Origin: Hyphomicrobiales bacterium | Lineage (GTDB): Bacteria > Pseudomonadota > Alphaproteobacteria > Rhizobiales > Rhizobiaceae | NCBI GenBank assembly: GCA_900472485.1 | Contig: UCII01000020.1 | Span: forward strand, 22,766 to 86,765 | Direction: 5' to 3' | Length of the DNA stretch: 64,000 nt | Shown here: in pieces, positions 59,324 through 64,000 of the stretch | Numbering within the stretch: position 1 is the stretch's first letter | How the letters are laid out: each line of letters begins with the position of its first letter | Notes under the pieces: model-generated | What the model saw: only the letters and a program-made list of their open reading frames with translations | What the model was told of the DNA's origin: nothing | Databases searched by the model: none | Translations under genes and position numbers: made by a program

Positions 59324-60025
59324 TCAGCCAGCCGCGGCCGGGGTGTTTATCTGCCAGCCATTCACCCAGATCTGCCTGAGGCCATCGCCTTCGCCCTTGA
59401 ACCAGAGGCCGGTCGGCTGGCAATCCTCGATCCGGTCGCTGCGGAAATTGCGGATGGCCTGGCGCAGCTCGCACCAGGCAACGATATTGGCGGTCTCAGA
59501 ATAATAGATCAGCGCGATTGGCCGGATGACGCGTTCCGTGGCGCGGCCGAGTTCGTCGCGGTAGGCAAGGTCCAGCTTTTCCTCGTCGCGAATGGCGCGG
59601 CGAACCAGCGCGAGGTCGATCGCTGAGGCCGAAGGCGCGGCAAAGCCCCAGGCATGCAGCGCATTGGCGTCGAGCGTCTGGCGCAGCGGTGGAGGCACCG
59701 CGCCGGCAATCTTGGCCGTGACGCGCTTGGCTGCCTGCTTGAGTTCCGCATCGCCGGTGCGCTCCAGCAGTGCCAGCGACAGCACGATCGCCTCCATTTC
59801 CTCGATCGAGAACATCAGCGGCGGCAGGTCAAAGCCGGGCCGCAATATATAGCCGATGCCGCGTTCGCCCTCGATCGGCACGCGCATCGCCTGAAGCGCT
59901 GCGATATCGCGATAGACCGAGCGCACCGTCACCTCCAGCCGGGCGGCAATATCGGCCCCCGTCACCGGCCGCTTCGCCAGCCGCAGGATCTGAATGATCT
60001 CGAACAGGCGCGATGCCTTGCGCAT
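59324..60025 (-). CDS. YafY-type helix-turn-helix/WYL regulator
   Basis: A protein of about 233 residues: winged helix (RKASRLFEIIQILRLAKRPVTGADIAARLEVTVRSVYRDIAAL in pieces, about 1-60) and a WYL ligand domain including AIRDEEKLDLAYRDELG and RPIALIYYSETANIVAWCELRQAIRNFRSDRI (residues about 135-205). WYL proteins sense small ligands or nucleotides. The start is set at ATG 60025. Divergent from a LysE-type exporter with half-site repeats between them. Confidence 0.88.
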   Translation of the reverse strand: MRKASRLFEIIQILRLAKRPVTGADIAARLEVTVRSVYRDIAALQAMRVPIEGERGIGYILRPGFDLPPLMFSIEEMEAIVLSLALLERTGDAELKQAAKRVTAKIAGAVPPPLRQTLDANALHAWGFAAPSASAIDLALVRRAIRDEEKLDLAYRDELGRATERVIRPIALIYYSETANIVAWCELRQAIRNFRSDRIEDCQPTGLWFKGEGDGLRQIWVNGWQINTPAAAG

Positions 60026-60048
60026 TTCTTGCCCCAACGATGAAGGCT

Positions 60049-60068
60049 ACTGACAATACCCCGTCAGT
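60049..60068. promoter_or_regulatory. Inverted repeat ACTGAC-N8-GTCAGT between WYL regulator and LysE exporter
   Basis: Perfect 6-base arms (60049-60054 and 60063-60068), 24 bases before the regulator start. A further AACTGAC at 60147-60153 touches the exporter start codon. Candidate sites for the WYL regulator. Confidence 0.6.
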
Positions 60069-60153
60069 TGGCTCATTTTATAAGACTGCCTATCGACTTG
60101 AAAATCAACCATTTCCTCTCCTATTTCCATGGAGAGCTCGATAGGCAACTGAC

Positions 60154-60789
60154 ATGAGTTACGCAGAAAATCTCTGGCTCTTCTTCATCCTTCTTCTGGG
60201 CATCATCATCGTACCGGGCATGGACATGCTGTTCGTGCTCGCCAATTCGCTGACTGGCGGCAGCAATCGCGGCCTCGCCGCGACGGGCGGCATCATGCTC
60301 GGCGGTGCGGTGCATTCGCTGAACGGCGCCATCGGCATCGGCTTGCTGATGCATTTCGTGCCGGTTCTCTTCAATCCGCTGCTGATCGCTGGCGGCGCCT
60401 ATATGGCCTTCATCGGCTATACGCTGATGCGCAGCTCCATCACCGTGGGAGGTGAGGGGCCGGCCGGCAGCCGTTCCGCCTGGAAAGCCTTCCGGCAGGG
60501 GGCGGTGACTTGCCTCATCAATCCCAAGGCCTATCTCTTCATCTTCGCCGTCTATCCGCAGTTCCTGAAACCGGATTACGGCCCGATGTGGATACAGGCC
60601 GTCATCATGGGAGCCATGACCATCGCAACGCAATTTGCCATTTACGGCGGACTTGCCATTACTGCCGGGCGCAGCCGCGATCTGCTGGTCACCAATCCCA
60701 GGGCAACCGCATTCGCGGGCCGCGCGGCTGGGCTGCTGCTTGTTGCAGTTTCGGTATTCACGGTATGGGAGGGCCTGAAACTGGCGTGA
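60154..60789 (+). CDS. LysE-family amino acid exporter
   Basis: A 211-residue protein with six predicted membrane helices. The N-terminal GIIIVPGMDMLFVLANSLTGGSNRGLAATGGIMLGG matches the RhtB/LysE motif around the conserved proline-glycine turn (shown in pieces of one domain); INPKAYLFIFAVYPQF is the second family signature. It exports an amino acid or similar metabolite; substrate unknown. No strong ribosome site is visible and the AACTGAC half-site abuts the ATG. Confidence 0.9.
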   Translation: MSYAENLWLFFILLLGIIIVPGMDMLFVLANSLTGGSNRGLAATGGIMLGGAVHSLNGAIGIGLLMHFVPVLFNPLLIAGGAYMAFIGYTLMRSSITVGGEGPAGSRSAWKAFRQGAVTCLINPKAYLFIFAVYPQFLKPDYGPMWIQAVIMGAMTIATQFAIYGGLAITAGRSRDLLVTNPRATAFAGRAAGLLLVAVSVFTVWEGLKLA

Positions 60790-60956
60790 GGGCTGAGGCG
60801 GCGAATGCGTGTGTCTATTGCATGACACTGATTTCACTCAGCTCTCACCATTTTGTGACTTCATTGCCGGAAAGGAAATCGGCAAACATGTCGCCGTAAT
60901 CATGCGCCGGGCCGCACGCGCGGTCCTGATCACTCGGAGAGAGGTAGGAGAACGAA

Positions 60957-61400
60957 ATGAAGTGGAAAGCGATTGTGATGGCGACGGCCCTGGCCGGCAT
61001 CGCACTGGGTTCGGTCGTCGCGGCCGACGGCACGCATGACTCCCGTATCGGCATGATGAAGAAGATCGGCGGCGCCACCGGGGCTCTCGGCGCCATCGCC
61101 AAGGGCGACAAGCCCTATGACGCCGATATCGTCAAGGCGTCGCTGACGACGATCGCCGAAACCGCCAAGGCCTTCCCGGATCAGTTCAATCCGCAGAGCG
61201 ACAAGACCGATCCCGAGGTCAATCCGAAGATCTGGGACAATCTCGATGACTTCAAGGCCCATGCTGCCAAGCTTTCGACCGATGCCGAGACGGCGCTCGC
61301 CCAGCTTCCCGCTGACAAGGCCGGCGTCGGCGCGACGCTGAAGACCCTCGGCGCTAGCTGTGGCGCCTGTCATCAGGCCTATCGCATCAAGAAGGACTAA
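60957..61400 (+). CDS. Cytochrome c prime
   Basis: A 147-residue periplasmic cytochrome c' with a Sec signal (MKWKAIVMATALAGIALGSVVAA) and the C-terminal haem attachment Cys135-Gly-Ala-Cys138-His139, the usual position for this four-helix-bundle family. The mature part starts DGTHDSRIGMMKKIGG. Cytochromes c' bind NO or CO and lower nitrosative stress, or act in electron transfer. Followed after 152 bases by a dihaem cytochrome on the same strand, with a palindromic repeat in the gap. Confidence 0.92.
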   Translation: MKWKAIVMATALAGIALGSVVAADGTHDSRIGMMKKIGGATGALGAIAKGDKPYDADIVKASLTTIAETAKAFPDQFNPQSDKTDPEVNPKIWDNLDDFKAHAAKLSTDAETALAQLPADKAGVGATLKTLGASCGACHQAYRIKKD

Positions 61401-61420
61401 GCGGTAGGTCGGCCTCGCCC

Positions 61421-61478
61421 AGAGCAATTCTGGGAAAACTGCGCAGCGGTTTTCCGTCCGGAATTGCGTAAAGGCTCT
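61421..61478. repeat. Dispersed palindromic repeat between the two cytochrome genes
   Basis: Reads AGAGCAATTCTGGGAAAACT, then GCGCAGCGGTTTTCCGTCCG and GAATTGCGTAAAGGCTCT. It is an imperfect palindrome: AGAGC / GCTCT outside, CAATTC / GAATTG and GAAAAC / GTTTTC inside. Family of the copies at 49897 and 63977. Confidence 0.75.
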
Positions 61479-61552
61479 AAATATCGATTTTGGCGTCCGC
61501 ACCGGTTCTGCCGGCGCGGAGCCTTATAACCAGAGCTGAGGCGAGGGGTGGA

Positions 61553-62467
61553 ATGATGGCGCGGTTTATTCGATGGCTGCTTTGCCTTTTCGGCGTGATC
61601 ATCCTCGGCAGCGGCGCGTTTTACGTCATCACCGCGCCGTCGCCTTTGCCGGCGAGCCATTGGGCCAATCTCGGTGATCCAGATGTCAAGAACGGCGAGA
61701 TGGTCTTCTGGGCGGGCGGCTGCACGAGCTGTCATGCCGCTCCCGGCGCGCAAGGCGACGCCAAGTTGGTGCTTTCGGGTGGTCTGGCGCTGACGAGTCC
61801 CTTCGGAACCTTCCATGTCCCGAATATCTCGCCGGATGAGAAGGCGGGGCTCGGAACCTGGACGCTTGCCGATTTCGGCAATGCCATGAAGCGCGGCGTC
61901 GGTAAAAACGGCGACCACCTCTACCCGTCCTTTCCCTACGGCTCCTATACCCGCATGAGCGACAAGGACATCAACGACCTCTGGGGCTTCCTGAAGACGT
62001 TGCCGAAGAGCAGCAATGTCGCGCCTCCGCACGAGCTGTCCTTTCCCTTCAATATTCGGCTGGCGCTGGGCGGCTGGAAGTTCCTCTATCTCAACGACCA
62101 GCCGCGCGTCGTGATTGCCAATGCCGACGAGAAGGTCAAGCGTGGTCAGTATCTCGTGGAAGGGCCGGGCCATTGCGGCGAGTGCCATACGCCACGTGAC
62201 AGCCTCGGCGGCTTCGTGAGCGGCCAATGGCTGGCGGGTGCACCCAATCCGGAGGGCAAGGGCCAGATTCCGGATATCACGCCCGGCTCGAAGGCCATCG
62301 GCAGCTGGAGCGCCAGCGATATCGCCAACTACCTCGAAACCGGCTTCACCCCGGACTACGATTCCGCCGGCGGTTCCATGGCCGAAGTCCAGCAGAACAT
62401 CGCCCATCTGCCCGCAGCCGACCGCCAGGCGATCGCGGCCTATCTGAAGGCGTTGCCGGCGAAGTGA
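61553..62467 (+). CDS. Membrane-anchored dihaem cytochrome c
   Basis: A 304-residue c-type cytochrome with an uncleaved or signal-anchor N-terminus (FIRWLLCLFGVIILGSGAFYVI) and two CxxCH motifs: Cys57-Thr-Ser-Cys60-His61 and CGECH near residue 200. Axial methionines are likely in MSDKD and the C-terminal region. The arrangement resembles the cytochrome subunit of alcohol/gluconate dehydrogenases or a quinol-to-cytochrome link, but no flavin or PQQ subunit is adjacent. GAGGGGTGGA precedes the two ATGs; 61553 is used. Pairs with cytochrome c'. Confidence 0.88.
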   Translation: MMARFIRWLLCLFGVIILGSGAFYVITAPSPLPASHWANLGDPDVKNGEMVFWAGGCTSCHAAPGAQGDAKLVLSGGLALTSPFGTFHVPNISPDEKAGLGTWTLADFGNAMKRGVGKNGDHLYPSFPYGSYTRMSDKDINDLWGFLKTLPKSSNVAPPHELSFPFNIRLALGGWKFLYLNDQPRVVIANADEKVKRGQYLVEGPGHCGECHTPRDSLGGFVSGQWLAGAPNPEGKGQIPDITPGSKAIGSWSASDIANYLETGFTPDYDSAGGSMAEVQQNIAHLPAADRQAIAAYLKALPAK

Positions 62468-62470
62468 AGC

Positions 62471-63322
62471 TCAAGCGGCGCCCGAGCGCTTGGCGAGATA
62501 GAGATGCGTTTCGTAACGCAGCTCGAATACGCCGCCATGCCCGTTGATGGCATCAGCAAGCTCGGAAAGCAGCGTTTCCCGCTGATCCTCGGTCAAAAGC
62601 CGGTAGCTTGAGAGCGTCTGCAAAAGGTCGATATAGCTTTGTGCCGTGTGCGAGCGGCTCCAGCGATAGGAGCGATGGACTGGTTCCTCGAAATAATCGG
62701 ACTGCAGTAGCTCCTTGGCAAAGGGGCCATCGGGCAGATACCAGGCTTCCGCGGGCGGACCGGCGAGTTGCGGGGTATGGCGGGCGTAGATCCCCGCGAA
62801 CCTATCCGACAGCGGCGGTTCCGGCTTCATCGGCACATTGCCGAAGACGGCGAGTGTTCCTCCCGGCGCGAGAAGTGCGGCCGCCCGGGCGAAGCGCAGT
62901 TCCGGCGAAACCCAATGGAAGGATTGTGCCGCGAATATCAGCTTGAAGCTCTCCGGCTCGCCCGGCCATGCTTCGAAGGTGGTTTGCTCGAGCCGCACTC
63001 GCGGAAATTCCGCCAATCTTTCCTGGGCAACTGCAATCAGTTCCGCGCCGGGATCAAGCGCGAGAACGGAGAAGCTGCGGCGAGCAAAGCCCTCTGTCGC
63101 TTGGCCGGTGCCGCAGCCGATTTCGAGGACCTGATCTTTGGCTTCCAGCCCGGCAAAATCGATGACGTCGGCAAAAAGCGCATCGGGATAGAGCGGGCGG
63201 GAAGCACTGTAGAGGCCGGCGACGCCATCGAATGTGAACCGCTGTTCCAAGTCGCATCTCCAGTTGCAGGCCGAAGTCGATAGCCATTTTTCTAGCGCAT
63301 TTCCGGTCAAGCTTGTAGCCAT
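62471..63322 (-). CDS. SAM-dependent methyltransferase
   Basis: A 283-residue class I methyltransferase: SAM motif VLEIGCGTGQATEGFARR near residue 65, ALDPGAELIAVAQ, and FAAQSFHWVSPELRFARAAALLAPGGTLAVF typical of the ubiquinone/trans-aconitate-like group. Substrate unknown. Start taken at ATG 63322; no clear ribosome site, so a start slightly later (MTLE-like positions are absent) cannot be excluded. Ends 4 bases from the cytochrome stop and is divergent from the peptidase gene. Confidence 0.85.
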   Translation of the reverse strand: MATSLTGNALEKWLSTSACNWRCDLEQRFTFDGVAGLYSASRPLYPDALFADVIDFAGLEAKDQVLEIGCGTGQATEGFARRSFSVLALDPGAELIAVAQERLAEFPRVRLEQTTFEAWPGEPESFKLIFAAQSFHWVSPELRFARAAALLAPGGTLAVFGNVPMKPEPPLSDRFAGIYARHTPQLAGPPAEAWYLPDGPFAKELLQSDYFEEPVHRSYRWSRSHTAQSYIDLLQTLSSYRLLTEDQRETLLSELADAINGHGGVFELRYETHLYLAKRSGAA

Positions 63323-63343
63323 GGGATTCGGCAACAGGAAAGT

Positions 63344-63976
63344 GTGGTCGTGGACGCAAGGGTGGCGCGGAAGGTTCCTTATTTCAGCCAATGGGAAACG
63401 CCTGACATGACGCTGGCGGTCGTCGCCGAGGGTGCGCAATCGGCCTTGCTGAAGGACCCGCTCTGGGCGTCATCCGGCGCAAGCAGCATCGAGGATTATG
63501 CGCGCTGGGCCGGCAATCTCTGCGGCATGGCCTGCCTGAAGATGGTGCTCGCCGCCCGCACCGGCAAAACCATCCCGATCATGGGTCTGGCAATGGGCTG
63601 CCGGGAGTATGGCGGCTATGTCGAGGAGGCGGATGGCCGGATCAAGGGATTGATCTATGCGCCGTTCGTCTCATTGTTTCGTGATCGCTTCGATCTGGAT
63701 GCTCGCGTCGTCACTGGGATTTCCGTCGCCGACATCGATGATATCCTCGATCAATCGGAGTTCTTCATCGCGTCGGTGCATCATTCGATCCGCTGGCCAG
63801 AGACCGAGCCGCCGGTCAAGGGCGGTCATCTGGTGCTGGTGACGGCCATCGACGGCAATAATATCCGCTTCCACAATCCATCCGGTCACGTCAACGCGAC
63901 GCGCGAGAATGCTGAAATGCCGCTGGAGGTGTTCGAGAGGTTCTTTGCAGGCCGCGGGATCGCCATCGATCACTGA
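63344..63976 (+). CDS. C39-like cysteine peptidase family protein
   Basis: A 210-residue papain-fold protein of the C39-like group: cysteine in GNLCGMACLKM near residue 62, histidine in KGGHLVLVTAI and asparagine in FHNPSGH, the order Cys-His-Asn. No signal peptide, and no ABC transporter attached, so it is not a bacteriocin exporter. GTG 63344 follows GGAAAG; a second GTG two codons later is possible. The gene ends just before a repeat at the window edge. Confidence 0.75.
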   Translation: MVVDARVARKVPYFSQWETPDMTLAVVAEGAQSALLKDPLWASSGASSIEDYARWAGNLCGMACLKMVLAARTGKTIPIMGLAMGCREYGGYVEEADGRIKGLIYAPFVSLFRDRFDLDARVVTGISVADIDDILDQSEFFIASVHHSIRWPETEPPVKGGHLVLVTAIDGNNIRFHNPSGHVNATRENAEMPLEVFERFFAGRGIAIDH

Positions 63977-64000
63977 AGCATTTCCAGGAAAAGTGCGCAG
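63977..64000. repeat. Dispersed palindromic repeat, cut by the window edge
   Basis: AGCATTTCCAGGAAAAGTGC then GCAG begins right after the peptidase stop and matches the left half of the repeat at 61421-61478. The rest is outside the window. Confidence 0.65.

Noticed and set aside
1..64000. tRNA, rRNA, CRISPR, transposase or prophage genes
   Set aside because: None of the tell-tale sequences were seen on either strand on reading; a covariance or profile search would be needed to exclude small RNAs.

Overview
The window looks like chromosomal (or chromid) DNA of a Rhizobium-type alphaproteobacterium. Evidence: GC-rich codon use, a bet operon, a Rhizobium etli-type (class 3) L-asparaginase, a TIGR03808-like Tat-exported protein, many one- or two-gene transcription units with divergent regulators, and several families of short palindromic repeats of the kind scattered through rhizobial genomes. 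There is no phage, transposase, CRISPR array, rRNA or tRNA that I can see. Assignments rest on reading the translated sequence; no database search was run.

Layout. 1-84 is the tail of a ParE/RelE-type toxin. 97-4662 is a choline-to-glycine-betaine operon on the minus strand (betI, a glutathione S-transferase, betB, betA) with a perfect BetI-type operator. 4762-7800 holds an HdeD-like membrane protein, an orphan ParD-like antitoxin and an EAL-CBS-GGDEF cyclic-di-GMP protein. 7883-17000 is a run of small units: quinone oxidoreductase, MFS exporter with a divergent SufR-like regulator, asparaginase, DUF2127 protein, DeoR regulator with a divergent DUF4406 protein, two more GSTs, an MmcQ/YjbR protein and a LysR regulator. 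17301-27710 is the most coherent block: a seven-gene leucine/isovalerate degradation operon led by a fused indolepyruvate ferredoxin oxidoreductase, followed by isovaleryl-CoA dehydrogenase, both methylcrotonyl-CoA carboxylase subunits with a RidA protein between them, HMG-CoA lyase and a methylglutaconyl-CoA hydratase-like enzyme.

27811-38677 holds a Tat-exported beta-helix protein, a nitrilase-family hydrolase, a DNA exonuclease/ATP-dependent ligase pair, an exported hydrolase and the two methylmalonyl-CoA mutase subunits. 37874-46056 holds tandem L,D-transpeptidases, Ohr, an Xre/RES toxin-antitoxin pair, a MarR/DUF899 divergent pair, a VOC protein, a HerA-like ATPase and a small glycine-rich protein. 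46141-63976 holds a zwf-like gene, Tam, an alcohol dehydrogenase, a branched-chain aminotransferase, an MFS exporter with a PEBP-like protein, AraC and WYL regulators with divergent partners, superoxide dismutase, metallophosphoesterase, two c-type cytochromes, a methyltransferase and a C39-like peptidase.

The most interesting signals are: (1) the 2-oxoacid:ferredoxin oxidoreductase heading the leucine operon; (2) inverted pairs of palindromic repeats placed in the gaps between co-transcribed genes of two operons (betB/betA and the two mutase genes), plus related elements elsewhere; (3) a set of perfect palindromic operators in divergent intergenic regions, including one 31-bp perfect palindrome.
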